Source: Cordia subcordata (taxonomy: Eukaryota > Streptophyta > Magnoliopsida > Boraginales > Cordiaceae). From it: 64,000 nt of DNA. The stretch lies in contig JAPTOF010000002.1 of assembly GCA_028554755.1 (NCBI GenBank), positions 9,783,001-9,847,000 of the forward strand, written 5' to 3'. Shown one piece after another: positions 1-23,290 of this stretch. Numbering within the stretch: position 1 is the stretch's first letter; each line of letters starts with the position of its first letter. Under the pieces are notes generated by a model. It did no database searches and was not told where the DNA came from. It saw only the letters and a program-made list of their open reading frames with translations. The position numbers were made by a program, and so were the translations under genes.

Positions 1-2220
1 GGGAACATTTAGCATTGAAATTTTCAGTTCCCTTGCCAACCTATTAGCAATATGTGCATTGGACAAAATGCATTTCCCAAACAACAAAATGTTTAGGTAA
101 ACAATATTCTTTCAATATTTGTCACAAATAATCAGTAAATATTCAAATAAATGTACCATTCTTTGGCTTCATACAAAGTTCATAGTCCTCAAGCACAAAT
201 TATCAGCTCCAGCCATGAAAATAAACTTTCATCAAACAATCTTTAAATCAAGAATTTATACAAATAATTTCTAATAAATTCCAGTAAAATATACTTAACC
301 TTTTTGAAAAAATTGAACTAAATTATTAACGAATATGAGTTACACATACAATTCTCTAAAATGCCAATAGAAAAAAAATGACAAATAGAGTGGAAACGAA
401 GGGAAGAGTTTACTTCGCAAAAAAAAAAAAAAAAAAGTGAAGAGTTTTACCAGCGCGTGTGTGTATGTACACGTGTTATCGAGAGAGAGATAGAGATAGA
501 TTTTTTGATGTGGATGAGGCCGAAAGAATGCGAGAGAATCTAGAGATACGATTTTTTTCGCGAGGAGGATCTAGAGATACGATGATTGAATCAATTATGG
601 GTGCACGTAAAATGGTGGGAAAATTCTATAAATGATTTCCAATATTTTTAAAAAATAATGTTATAAATTCCATTTTTATTATTTTAAAAATTAATCACTT
701 AGTTGCTGTGTTATTTCATCTAGTCATATTCCGGTGACAAGTTAATTTTTTTAGGGCTAATCCGAAGATGAAATTTATTTATTTGAGATCACTCTTGAAA
801 TAATAAGATCTTCGAGTCATTCTTTATTAGAAACAAAAATATTCTCTTTAATGGCTTTATAAGATTTATGTAATCAAGGATATCACTATTTGTTTTAGTA
901 AATAGTTGATTAGACATTTATTGAGAAAATAATGGCCAAAATAATTGCATTGACCCATGCTTGGTGGTATTTTTGCAATCTAGGTTTTATTTTAGTTGCT
1001 TAATAATGCTAAACTTTTGCCTAAAATTTCATGCATTAGAATAATGCTAATGCTAATATTCGCTTAATAGCTCCTTCTAATGGCTAGTATTGGATCCGTT
1101 AATATTAAAACAATATTTTCATTATTATAAAAATTTATTATTTTCACCTAATTGCACGGCGTTAAATTCCAAACACATCCCAAACCCCAGCCTGAAAAAG
1201 TTATACCCGAATAATCCGGACCCTTTCGAATTGGTTAAATTTTAAAAATAATTTCGTATATCCCGACATTTAAAAATTCTCGTAATTACACGCACCACAG
1301 GTCCGTTCAAACACAGCAGGTCTCCACTAATCATTGTTAGCATTCTTATACCTTAAAAAAGCTTTAAATATTATATCTTTAATATATTCATATGTATATA
1401 TATGTTATTATATAATATTAAATTTCAGAAAATAATGAAAAAGGTTAAATCATGTCCCAAAAATCTTCGCCTCTTGATGACACGACTGGTACTTCCTTCT
1501 TTTCCTTTCTTTCGAAAGTTTTAACGGTTTGATGACAAAGATTTATAGAACATGTGCATTCATCAACTTTATGTTTTCGTTTTTTTTTTTATTTAAGCTA
1601 GATAAAAAATTAATTATATATAATTAGCGAAAATTAATGTGAGGATATTTCATATTAAAGGTCAAATTTTATGCTTTTTGAACTCCAAAACTTTTTGTAG
1701 GTCAACTAAGCTCTAAAAATTAGAAAAGCAAAACCTGATACACTTTTTTTCAATGTTAGACCAATGCTATTTGAGGCTGGTTTGAATTGTTTTTTCTTTT
1801 TTCTTTTTATAATTCTTTTAAAAAAGAATACATTTCATTTTTTTTCTTTGATATAGGTATTTTTGAGAAATTTTTAAAAAGTTTAAATCAATTTTTTTTG
1901 ACGTTAAAAGTTTTAATTGCTAAAAAGACAATATTTTTCAATTTTTTTTAAAAGTGTTTTTGAAAACCAATCCAAAAGATGCCTTTACCGGCCAAAAAGG
2001 TCCCCATCGGTTTAACAAGAACGTATCTTCTATTAAACCACTGCTCAGCACACAGTGACACACACAAACATCACACATACAAACAACGATACGTAAACCT
2101 CCAGATCTCTTTCCTGACACAAACAATTCAGTTCCAACTGTGACTCATCTTCATCAACCTCGCTGGTGTCGCAGGAATAAATTTTTCGCATAGCCGCTGG
2201 ATTCGCTGGAGAGTGACGTC
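1..2220. other. Upstream flank of USP, no gene seen
   Basis: AT-rich DNA with no convincing coding region. It holds an A-run near 420-436, GA-rich stretches near 480-500 and (TA)-rich tracts near 1380-1420. The last 150 bases before the USP start are more GC-balanced, as expected of a 5' UTR. I see no clear TATA box at a fitting distance. Confidence 0.6.
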
Positions 2221-12926
<10,706 letters not shown>

Positions 12927-13597
12927 GGTTCAATCTATCTAGTGACTCTAGTTAGAGTTTTGTGCACCGAGCTATTTTTTATCAGATTTCAGGGGGATGT
13001 TTCGACACCCAGTTTCTGTAGTTAAATACATCGTACTCGCTCCAGGTTAAAGATTTAGTTATTGTTTTCTACTTAATGCAAATCCCTTTTGCTTTCAAGG
13101 AAATTTTGTTTTAGTTTCCTATATGCAACTTACATAATCTTGCACACGCAAGAAATTGACTCTTAAAAGTCCTCCGGATGATTACAAAAATCTCCATGGT
13201 GAATTTGCTATGAAATTAACTACTTACTCAGACCATAACTAAGAAGCCCATCCAAATGGACCCTGCATTGAATTGATATGATTTTTCTTCTTTCTTCTTT
13301 TTCTTCTTCCTTTTTTTTTTTTTTTTGGGTTCAAGATGAGCATTGACCAGAAAACACGTGCAACGTGTGATTGGGTTGCGTTGAACTTCGAGTTTCTATA
13401 GATCTGAGGGAATAAAAGAAATGAAAGGATAATTCCGTTCAGAAAGGATAATGCCCTCCTCTACCCTTATTGCATTCATTAAATATGATAAAAAATAATG
13501 TATAACGTTAACTCAGAAGTACAAATTAATGAAAAGAAAGAGACGTTCTCAGTAGATAGTATCTCACATCGCAACCCATCCGCATTGTATAATAACA
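12927..13597. other. USP 3' region and intergenic DNA
   Basis: Presumed 3' UTR followed by AT-rich spacer. A T-run lies at about 13311-13326. A CACGTG core occurs near 13356, but no gene starts close enough to assign it. No coding region recognised. Confidence 0.5.
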
Positions 13598-13920
13598 CAT
13601 GGTCATACATAAAAATTATAAAAAGAGAAAGCGTGTATGTGGTAAAAGTTATATAAAATGGTTGCCTGTTCAATATAAAAGACCTATGTGACATAGGAGG
13701 TTAAATAGCACACTACGTAGCCGACATATTGCACAACAATAGAATACATGGTCATTTATAAAAGCACGTGCCTACATGGTCATGTATAAAAGAACGTACC
13801 AAAATATGAAAAAACAAAGTGTATGAAGAAATATGCATTTATATACAATTGACTGTCCAAAATAATAAAAAGAAAAGTCTACTTAACATAAGAGGTTAAA
13901 TAGTGTGCCATGTGACTAAG
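13598..13920. repeat. Diverged tandem repeat, two copies
   Basis: Two imperfect copies, about 13598-13730 and 13775-13920. Both begin CATGGTCAT(A/G) and both end with a block carrying CATA(G)GAGGTTAAATAG followed by a TGTG-rich tail. A partial third start lies near 13747. No coding content. Confidence 0.7.
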
Positions 13921-14040
13921 AGGATGTTTGGCTTTACTTATTTGGTATTTATAAGTATTTAAATAATAAAATGTATATGAGAGAGTGCTTTTCTTTAGGT
14001 ACTTATAAGTACCTAAAATAAGCAAAGCCAAACACCCTTT
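13921..14040. mobile_element. Short MITE with long terminal inverted repeats
   Basis: About 120 bp. The left end GATGTTTGGCTTTACTTATT is the inverse of the right end AATAAGCAAAGCCAAACACC, and the inner blocks (ATAAGTATTTAAA and AGGTACTTATAAGTACCT) also pair. The whole unit is hairpin-like. The TTTGGC-type end is typical of non-autonomous DNA elements in plants. I could not settle the target-site duplication. Confidence 0.8.
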
Positions 14041-14927
14041 AAATTCTGATAGACAATTTTAGGAGAGAGGAGCTTAGGTATTAGTGTTTAGTACTTAAAC
14101 ATTATTAGACTTCTTTGTTTCAATCTAGTCACTAAATTTTGCATTTGTATTGCGATTTAAAGTTAGTTGATTGTTTCAAAGTTCTCTCTTATTCTCTTTT
14201 TTTACTTCCAAATACAAAGTGGCATATCCTATTGGGAAGGAATATTAATGTTATATATATTTAGAAAGTGAAAGAGGATTAAGAGCGAGTTTTTGTATTT
14301 TGATAACATATGAAGATCTAGTGTACTTTATTGAAAAAGTTAATCCCCTGTACGCTGACACACTAAACATTATACCACAATAATCCACATATTGGAGGTC
14401 AATATGTCAAAATAAAAAAACATAATATGCAAAATGTTTGGTATAATGTCTAGTGTTTCTATAGTGGGGGACTATAATTTTTTAATGAAATAAAAAGACA
14501 AAAATTTAAAACGAAATTAGTGATGTAACTTAATTAACATCGTGGGAGAATTTGAATAATATAAAAAGTTAATTTGGATTTTAACCAAGAGCTCATGAGG
14601 GTCAAATGAGAATATTTTTTCTTTTTTATTCTAATCAGAAATCAATCAAACATTTTAGAGTAATAAATTCTCAGGCTACTTTTCTATTCAGCATGTACCA
14701 TCAATAAGTCATTGAATTTTCTGATGTACACTTTCCAGGAAGCTTACGAACTACATTTATACAAATCACATAAAGAGAGTGGTCTTCCATGACTATCATT
14801 TTTGGCTTGACCCTTTAAACATATCTGAACTATATATACAATGCTGCTCATGAAATGTGCTTTTAAGCACCCAAAAAAGCACCTTATATTTGTTCTCTCT
14901 TTCCTATATATATGCTTTGGTGCCACC
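14041..14927. other. Upstream region of first calmodulin-like gene
   Basis: AT-rich spacer. A TATATATA stretch at about 14831-14838 sits roughly 95 bases before the preferred start and could be the TATA box. A second TATATATAT lies at 14905-14913. A short out-of-frame ATG at 14912 gives a 9-codon upstream ORF that overlaps the preferred start. Confidence 0.5.
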
Positions 14928-15437
14928 ATGTACCCTCTTAAACCTGATGACTTGCAGAGAATATTCAACGAGCTCGACAAAAATGGCGATGGCCTTGTAA
15001 GGGTGGAAGAGTTGAAGAAGCTTTTCGAGAGGGTTGGTGTCCATGCAAGCCTAGAGGAGCTTCAGACATTGGTGGGTACCTCAAGCAGTCTTGATTCCAT
15101 AGATTTCTTCATCTTCTGTGATATCATAATCACTAAAAGCATGCCAAGCTGCGGCAGCAGCGGCAGCGGTAACGGTGGCGGCTGTGTTAACAGCTTTGAA
15201 GGTGATCTTGTTCAGGCTTTCAAGGTGTTTGATTTAAATGGAGATGGATTTATATCTAGTGATGAGCTTCAAAGTGTCTTGTCAAGATTAGGTTTAAGAG
15301 GTGAGATTAATAGTAATAATAATAACAATTGTGAGAGCATGATTAGAAGGTATGATAGGAATGGCGATGGGAAGCTTGACTTTGAGGAATTTAAGCACAT
15401 GATGATGTTGCCTTCCAATTCTTCAGGGTGCTACTAA
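14928..15437 (+). CDS. Calmodulin-like EF-hand protein (CML), copy 1
   Basis: Intronless gene for a 169-aa calcium sensor of the plant CML family, expected to bind Ca2+ and regulate target proteins. Three full EF-hand loops are visible: DKNGDGLVRVEE (residues 17-28), DLNGDGFISSDE (102-113) and DRNGDGKLDFEE (143-154). The second hand (about 51-62) has lost its acidic ligands. A Gly/Ser-rich linker separates the two halves. The start at 14928 is preferred because it sits in GCCACCATGT and matches the family N-terminus. The frame stays open to an ATG at 14841, which would add 29 hydrophobic residues, but the TATA-like tract ends just before that codon, leaving no room for a 5' UTR. Paralogue of the gene at 23291. 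EF-hand proteins of this type often respond to wounding or pathogens, but nothing here shows that. Confidence 0.92.
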   Translation: MYPLKPDDLQRIFNELDKNGDGLVRVEELKKLFERVGVHASLEELQTLVGTSSSLDSIDFFIFCDIIITKSMPSCGSSGSGNGGGCVNSFEGDLVQAFKVFDLNGDGFISSDELQSVLSRLGLRGEINSNNNNNCESMIRRYDRNGDGKLDFEEFKHMMMLPSNSSGCY

Positions 15438-16415
15438 CTTGTAGAGGGAAAATTTGTGTTTTTTTTGTATATTATTGTTTGGAGTTATTACTTTGTATGG
15501 GAATTGATTCACATCCCTTGTTTTTTTTTTTTTCTCTTTTTTGAACATCATTAATTAATATCTAAATCTCATAAAACACTACTATGCCACTAGGTGGCTC
15601 ACTTGAATGTGGAGTTTTATTATTAGTAAAGCACACTAGTTGAAATTGAAAAAAAACACTAACTAGAAAGTGCTTCAAAAGATGTCGGCTACCTTTTTAT
15701 TGATAGCACAACTATGTGCTGGCACTCAATTAGTAGCGCTAGCACATCATTTAGCTCCTCAACTCAGTTCGGTTGAAAAGACTTTATCCTTAAGCGTTGA
15801 AACAAAATGTGTGTTATTAAACCCTCAAAAATTTCAATTTGAGCAATATTTAGCGGACAAAACTTCATGGAATTGAGAGATAATTCAGACTTAAAACTAG
15901 AAGATGATTTAGAGTTTTTATTTAGTAAGTGCTATAAATACACAATCCTCATATATGAGTCACTATTTCTGTCAATGTGGGCTGAAATTTAAAAGTACCT
16001 TAAAATACAAAGTATCAAAAGATACAATCCTTGCTCACCCCTCAATAATTTCGATTCATTGGATCATGAATACGAGTCTAGTTAATCTTCACAAGAAAGG
16101 GGCTCATTTAGAGGATTTGTGCACAACTTTCCAAAATTTGACAGGGTGCAGCTGCAATATTGGACTATCTAGAAGCCAACTAGGAGGAATTTCTATGCAG
16201 TGCCCACAAAGTCAACCCAAGCTTGATGCGTTATTTCGATGTTTGTTAAATTACTCCGTCGAAAATGTGTACAGTTGAATTTTGTTTTTTATGATAATTT
16301 TGATGGTCAAGTTCTTCTTTTCTCTTTTTTTCCCCTCTAAAGAGAAAAAATTGACAATTATAAAGTTGATAATCTAAGAAGTATATTTTGATCGAAAAAC
16401 TCAATTTTACCTCCA
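15438..16415. other. Spacer after CML copy 1
   Basis: A T-rich 3' region is followed by two short open frames (about 15670-15876 and 15955-16278). Neither has a domain I recognise, good start context or a paralogue in the window. I treat them as chance or decayed element sequence. Confidence 0.4.
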
Positions 16416-16427
16416 CTAAAAGAGGTT

Positions 16428-16568
16428 TTTTTCTTCTTTTTTTTTCCCTTAAATCCTTTTCTCCACCCCCAATTCAGTTCCCCAGCTAGGGCGATTCCCA
16501 TGGGATTTAAACCAAGCACCTTACTCTTAGAGGACATAATCTCAATTGCTTAAGTTATCATCTAATTT
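16428..16568 (-). mobile_element. tRNA-derived SINE, minus strand, with 12-bp target duplication
   Basis: A perfect direct repeat CTAAAAGAGGTT flanks it at 16416-16427 and 16569-16580. Read on the minus strand it begins with a tRNA-like head (TAACTTAAGCAATTGAG, A-box-like). A B-box-like GGTTTAAATCC follows at 16503-16513. It ends in an A-rich tail, seen as the T-rich tract at 16428-16448. This is the structure of a Pol III-transcribed retroposon. No coding capacity. Confidence 0.75.
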
Positions 16569-16580
16569 CTAAAAGAGGTT

Positions 16581-18590
16581 ATTCATATATAAATTCTAAA
16601 TTATGTATTTTTAACTTTCACGGAATCGTAATCTCAAACCTGTCCCTAGTAATTTTAATGTATCTAGAAAAGTATTACTAGTAATTGTTAACTTAGTATT
16701 TCCATTATTAAATTGCCAAGAGTAATAATTAATCTTTTTCTAAACAAATTGAAAGCCTACTATTATTCTCGTTCTCGAGCATCTTCGTATCAATTTAGCC
16801 ATTACTACTTCTAGAAGATAACTTCTATATTGGCTCTGACGTCTCCGAGGGTTAACTGGAATTTCTTATACATAAATAAGGCGTGTTCCTCCAGGCCACC
16901 AAAAAACTATTTCTTAATTTGGTGACAGTTTAGGTAGAGCGGATATTTTTCTTCTTTTCTTTTCTTGTGGTGTCCAATTTTGAACAAGTTGTAATGACAA
17001 CTTTCTTTCTTGTGTATCGGAAAGTTAATAAATTATAAATTAATTAATTAATAAGGCCTTAGAACATCTTTTTGGTCCTTGGATTTTGGATGAGATTCCA
17101 TGGCCACTCTTTCTATTAGAGTTTATACATCTGAAAACTCAACTACATGACGGCTGGAAATCTTTTTCATAATTAAGTGTACGGAAATCTAATAATTAAG
17201 TTTTCAGAACAAGTTGCCAATATAACATGGTAAGCTGTCTAGAAGCTGTTTTGAAGCTGTCCTAAAGTAGCTGCTTGATAGAACTTGTAGCAAACCAGAA
17301 TGGTCCTGTATCTACATCTCGCTATAATCTTCTTGTTTACTACTAGTATGGCTCTAAAATTTTTGCTAGCATGCGAGGGAACAACCTAGGATACAAATTT
17401 CTCCATCGTAATCACATTTACCATATGCACAACTCGAAAACCTCACTAGTAAGTGAGGAACGTGTTAGAGATATCAAACTAATTAAATATATACTCTGAA
17501 ATAATTTAAATTTTTAGAAAAAGTTATTACTTAATTAATGTGGAGTAACAAAGAAATTCCGGTAAGAAGTCTAATAATAGTGTTATGTGCTAGTAAGTTT
17601 TTTTTTAAAGAGAGTAAACACAACCAACCATGTTCCTAATAAGGTGGTTGGCTAGAGTTTTTTGAACCCATTGCATCAAACTAGCAATGAATAAATGCTG
17701 ATGTGTTGTTGCTTGGTGATTTCTATAAGACTGTGGCCTATTTTCTAACGCGTTGACTGGGGTGCCGGACGGTTGACAGTGTCAAAGAAGTTAGATATTT
17801 TGGCCAACGAGCAAATTAAACAAAGAATTCCAAGATTGGAACCTTCTTCTAAATATCATACTTAACAAATAACTCTACGATATCTAACAGAACATTCCAA
17901 TGTTAAATCTTTTTTCTTTCTTTTCTTTTCTTTTCTTTTCTTTTTTATTTTTATTTTTGAAATTGTGGGTACCATTAGAGTTATTTTTTAAAAAAATGGG
18001 TTGAAGTTGACTCGTATTGTTGGGGTATTTGTAGACGATGTAATATAACATTCCCACCCTTCCGAGAAATTGCATAGAGGTTTACCTGGAGACACATAAG
18101 ATCCAATTTCCAGAAATTCTATAATTCAGCTGGAAGAGTAATTAATTAATTCTTGCTCATCGCAAGATCTTCTCATAAAATTGTTACATTTATAAGCAGA
18201 ATTTAATAACTATGAATTGCTCATGTTATCTTATCATAATTATATTAATAATTTAGAATTGTTGAATTTTATTTGTCATAGTAAAAAATTGGCATAGACC
18301 TGAAAGCCCTGCCCATTGGGTCAATCGGCCGGATTTGAATCAAGAAAGAGCCACAGCTTACAAATGCTTAACTAGCTGTGTAATTTACCTGACTGTAAGC
18401 TCATCCCATGTCCAAGGCTTTTCGAAGAGCCTAGCTTGAAATTGGCTGATCATACGGAGATAAGTGTAATTACCTTGTCTCATGTGGACAACTAGAGATG
18501 ACTTCCATCAGGAGTCAATTTCATCGACCTCAAAGATAAGCTCTCTTGTTCATGGACATCTGTATCAAAGCAAACTCCAAAAGTTTTCGC
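16581..18590. other. Intergenic AT-rich DNA
   Basis: No gene recognised. Contains a TTTTC-type simple repeat at about 17915-17943. A more GC-balanced stretch begins near 18295 and leads into the LTR-like sequence that follows. Confidence 0.4.
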
Positions 18591-18599
18591 ACCTCCAGC

Positions 18600-19115
18600 T
18601 GTTAGCTCGATCATGATAACTACCATGTCTCTTAAACTTCTATTTGATCACCCATCTTTAGAAGAGAGAACTCAACGACCGTTTATCTAACACTAATAAT
18701 CAACAACAATTCCTAGTAGAACTCAATTTTACTACTTGGAAGATAAACAATTGCTATTTGCGGGAGTCTACTTCTACCAAACCACCAGTGTTTAGAAGGG
18801 AAGCTCAACAACTATTAACGTTATCCTAATGGATAACCAACAACAACTCTTAGTAGAACTCAATTTAACTTCCTAGCAGCATTACAATACATAAAACCAC
18901 CACACGCACTCCGATGACCCCCACTACAGTTGATTCCTTAACCCTCTCTATATATTACTTTTTGCTTAAATTACAGCTTGATTACTGACTTAAGCATTGT
19001 ACTATCTTTGATCGGTACCACACTGGTGTAAAGGACTCACCTTACTCTTCTTGCCTTTTATTTTGTAGGTTACTAGTACATCAAAATTCATGATGTAAAT
19101 TCTGGCGCCTACATT
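18600..19115 (+). mobile_element. Probable LTR-retrotransposon relic (LTR end and primer-binding site)
   Basis: Contains a CTCTCTATATATTAC TATA-like box at about 18945. Next comes GATTACTGACTTAAGCATTG (about 18980) and a pyrimidine-rich stretch ending in TAGGT. Then TGGCGCC appears at about 19104, right after an ATTC stretch. This order (TATA, 'actgactt-agc' block, then TGGCGCC as primer-binding site) is common in plant Ty3/gypsy LTRs. No gag or pol is visible downstream, so it is a truncated relic. Boundaries are approximate. Confidence 0.4.
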
Positions 19116-20261
19116 ACTCATAAAAGAATAACTACAGGAGCAAATTTTATTCCGGTTTTTCCCTCATAGCTAGGTTAAACAACCATTACAGACACATCAA
19201 ATGACATGTATCATTGATTGGAACAAGAGAATAGGAGAGAATCCTTATTCCATTCATTTAGGTCATTATTTGTAAACGCTAATAATTTCCAGGAAATTTT
19301 TTTGGCTGTACTTGATGGTTGACTTGTACTATTCCGACGTGCTACAATTTTGAACAGAAATATTCGCATCAATGCTAGTTGACTTTGGATTTGAACACCC
19401 AAATTGGAGATATAAGTTGACTTAGTAAATCGTGATTGCGACTATAGTACGGCATTTGTACGTAAGGCGTTACTTTCTTTTTGTATGCCGAGTTCTTAAA
19501 GTTGATAACGCTTGTGCTTTGTAATATTTTTAACCGCTTAATACCCTTTGTTAGTATTTTGGCAAAAGTTTATTGATGATGAAAGAGGGTGCTTTTGCAG
19601 CAATTCTGACTCTATTCTTGTTGTCATATTTTTAGTTTTCTATTTCACTGATTATGTATTTTTGGTTAGATTTCTCCCGTTCGACTATGTATCTTTTTGT
19701 TTTATCAATGAAATTTGTTTGTATATTATTATAGCAAAAGTGATACAATATGAATTTTGTGGACATAAGTGCGCCCAGTGGCGCATTATACACCATGTAC
19801 AAAACTATCCAACTCTACAAATACAAACAAAAAATAGAGTAATACTATATATTATTTCTTTTTTTATTACTTATTTATCACTTATCATATGACATTTTAC
19901 TTATCATGCCTATTTTACTTTTTTCCTCTTTTTAGCTTTATGTCTCTTCCTAATATATTTTTCTCTTTCTTAATTAATTTTATCAATCTTCTCTGTCTTT
20001 ATTTAACCCATATCAAATCTATAATTAAATACTATAGTGATTGTCAAACTTTCCTTTTCTTATTTTTCTCAAATCCCAACTCCTTGAGAACTGTTAATTT
20101 CTAAATATTCCTTAAATTCAAAGTAATTTGTTGTTAATCTTTGGATTAGATGATTCCTAATTGATGGTATTTTGTGTATTTTTGTAAATTTATACTTGAA
20201 AGAGGTAAAGGAAGCAAAATATACGAAAGTGAACAAATAGTTGTGAATTAATGAACAAATA

Positions 20262-20294
<33 letters not shown>

Positions 20295-21335
20295 GTTACA
20301 CGCACACTATTTATTTATAGTACAAGTCAAGGGGATTGGCATTCATAATAAGCACTTATGAACAAATTAAACAAGCGTCAGATTAAGGGCAGATACATTA
20401 AAGGGAGATTGGAGATTATAAAATTTTATATAAAAACATGAACATTTTAAGGATATTTTAATTAATTTAAAATTTAGTCCTCCTACAAAAAAAGTGTTAA
20501 TATATGAATACTAATAGCATTTTTAAAGTATCGTTGATAAAAAGTTTTATAAAGTTGCTTGGTCGAGATTATTGTCTATAAATATATTCCTACCCCGTTC
20601 GAAGCAAGGTAACTGAAATCCATCATACAAAATATTGTTTATATTATATTCATTAAACTTGCTTACTCTATCACTAAAAATTGAACATGGAAGCTTATTC
20701 CAAGGATTGAATCTTGTTTTGGTCTTATGGATATGGATTTTCAAGTCCACATAAACGACATTCATCCGAGTCCTTTTTTTTTTTTTTTGGCTTTTTGCCA
20801 AAAAGATACTCCATTAACACAAAATAACATTGCAAACGGGTTAAGACATACGAGACAGAACCAACAAAAGGCAAAACCCACAAAATCAAGATAAAAGGAC
20901 AAGTTTTCTTTTTTCTTTTGGTCAAAAAAGATATTTCTGTTCAACAACTATCAATTTCCTTCAAGGAAACAAGAGATGTACTTCATTTCATAATTAAGGT
21001 TTTGACCTTCACTTCTTAAAATATTTAATTTTGGCCCCGTGAAAAATGCCAATATACCACATTAGTATGTAGAGTTCATGCATCCGTACAATAACGAGGT
21101 GAATCCGTACAAACCTGGTCAATCCTTGTGGATGTACAGAATTTCGAAGAGCTTCCGAGGCAATTCTATTGACACGAGATTCAAGGGACAAACGTGTTAG
21201 AGGGTGTTTGCTTTTGCTTATTTAGCATTTATAAACAATAAATAATAAAAAATATTCAATATTTTTTTTATTCAATAACACCTATATCTAAAATTTTACA
21301 ATCCAATCACTAAAATTTTGTAATTAATTAGGGTC
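19116..21335. other. Intergenic AT-rich DNA
   Basis: No gene recognised. Contains a (TA)n microsatellite at about 20261-20285 and T-runs near 20778. MITE-like GTGTTTGC ends occur near 21205. Open frames here are short and low in complexity. Confidence 0.45.
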
Positions 21336-22083
21336 TATTCGGCAAATTTAGCTGTTAGAGTAGCTGATAGCTGTTTAGGTAGCTAATAGTTATTGTATTT
21401 TAGCTGTTAGCGGATAACTATTTAACTAGCTGATTGAACAAAATGTGTTCGATAAAATTAGCAGTTAAATTAGCTGATGAATGTTAAATGACGTAAAAGG
21501 ATATTGATATCATGTTATTATTATTATTATTGTTATTATGATAATTGTAATTACTATTACTATTACTATTATAGGAATAAGATAATATATTTCATAATTA
21601 GATATTTATTTTCATAATCATATTTTAATATTAAAGTATAACTAATTTTTTGATAAAACATTTATATCAATGTTACAAAAATTAATTTTAATAGATTCAA
21701 AATTATTTTGTTAAAAAAATTTTACTAATAAAACTTATGCTTTTAGTAATGTTGATTATATAGAAATTGAAATTCATTTTTATATTATTTCTTATTTATA
21801 TTTGTGAAAGAAAAGATAAAAATATAGGGAGAGATTGGAAAGAGAATAGAAAAATCAAAAAATGCAAAAGAGTAGAATTGCCAAAAAAAAATATGAAAAG
21901 CTAAAAGCTACCTAAAACACTAAAGTTTTTAGCTTTTGAGAAACGCTAGTTAAAACGCTAAAAACTACTTAAAAAATTACTTGAAACGCTAGTTTACCGA
22001 ACAACAATAATTTAGCAAAATAGCGTTTTACCCAGTCAAAACGTTAAACTCTACTTGAAAAGCTGTTGCCGAACATGCACTTA
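21336..22083. mobile_element. MITE-like element, about 750 bp
   Basis: The left end GGTCTATTCGGCAAATTTAG and the inverse of the right end (GTGCATGTTCGGCAACAGC) share the TTCGGCAA core. Inside the left end are AGCTGTTAG repeats, and inside the right end are repeated AAACGCTA units. A TTA/TTG trinucleotide tract lies at about 21515-21540. A diverged, interrupted copy lies at about 35815-36550. No coding region, so it is non-autonomous. Confidence 0.65.
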
Positions 22084-23290
22084 GAAGAATCAATTTCTTT
22101 AATGATTAAAGAAAAGGACAAACTCTTAATTTAAATTATCCAGTTGACCGGTTAGACATCAAGATACCAAACGTGAGCATTAGTCTAGTGGTGTACGCTT
22201 GAAATTGATGAAGACAAAAGGAAAATTCTAGATAAATATAGGGCAACTAATTTATTTAGTGTTTTTGAAAATAAAGTCTTTTATATCTAAAACACGACAA
22301 TTTAATCTTTTCTTTTTGCAATTTATAGTATTAGTTAGCCCTAAACTCAAGAAGGTCAAGAAATTAATGGCATTAAGACTAATGGTGCCACAAATTATAA
22401 AGATTAGATATTGATAACGTTATAAGTTGCAAAGATAATGAACTGATAGCATAAAAAATTACAAATTTAAGGGACTGAAAAATTTTTCTTGGACGTTTTT
22501 TAAACTCAAGAATAATAGTGTCACTAATCATTGAGATAAAGAAGACATCACTATTATGGAGATAAAGAACTACATTGTTGTGTTTTGAAAATAAAGAGAT
22601 AAAGAACTACATTGTTGTGTTTTTAAAATAAGGAACTTAATTATTAAAATAATAAAAAATAAGAGATCAAATAAATAATTTATTCATATAAATAAAATAA
22701 TATATACAGGGGGAAGAAGCTTTTTTAGGCCTATTGGTGCAAGTGACAACAAAAAATAAATACATGTGGACATCATTTTGGGTTGATAAACATAAAACAC
22801 AAGCTCTAGGTACGTATACAATCGTCTCTTTAGCAACTCAATTTCTAAGAAACTTCCTGCAAACTTGTATGTATGAGCTCAACCACCAGTCATCTTCAGA
22901 AATTCCAAACGCGTACAAGCAAAGGACAACGAAGATTATCCTATAAGGATTCTCATGTACTTGTCTGGATTGATTTTTCTAAAAAATTTTCTTTATAACT
23001 TTTGATAAAAAATATATATATTTGTTTGAGAAATTAAAATTTTCAACTTTTGAAACAAAGTTGAATTCGAATTATCTTTTAAAATTTTAACTTTTTTTTT
23101 TCAAAAATTAAGCCAAAAGCCTATTAAAAAAAGAATGAAGTTTTTAAAATTAAAAAAGTACTTTTATAAAAAATAAAGAAGTCAATTCAAAAAACCTCTA
23201 TATATACGCTTCACCATGAGTAGTTCAACAAGCTAATTAGCCATAAACAATCTTTGCCTTCTTGGTCATTGTTGATGAGCTCCGACCAGT
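22084..23290. other. Upstream region of second calmodulin-like gene
   Basis: AT-rich. A 37-bp direct duplication (GATAAAGAACTACATTGTTG and following bases) lies at 22561-22634. A TATA-like CTCTATATATA at about 23196-23206 is the likely promoter element for the gene at 23291. A 9-residue upstream ORF (23275-23304) overlaps the main start codon in another frame. Confidence 0.55.

Noticed and set aside
15670..16278. Two open frames of 68 and 107 codons
   Set aside because: No recognised domain, no paralogue and no clear promoter or start context. Too little to call a gene.
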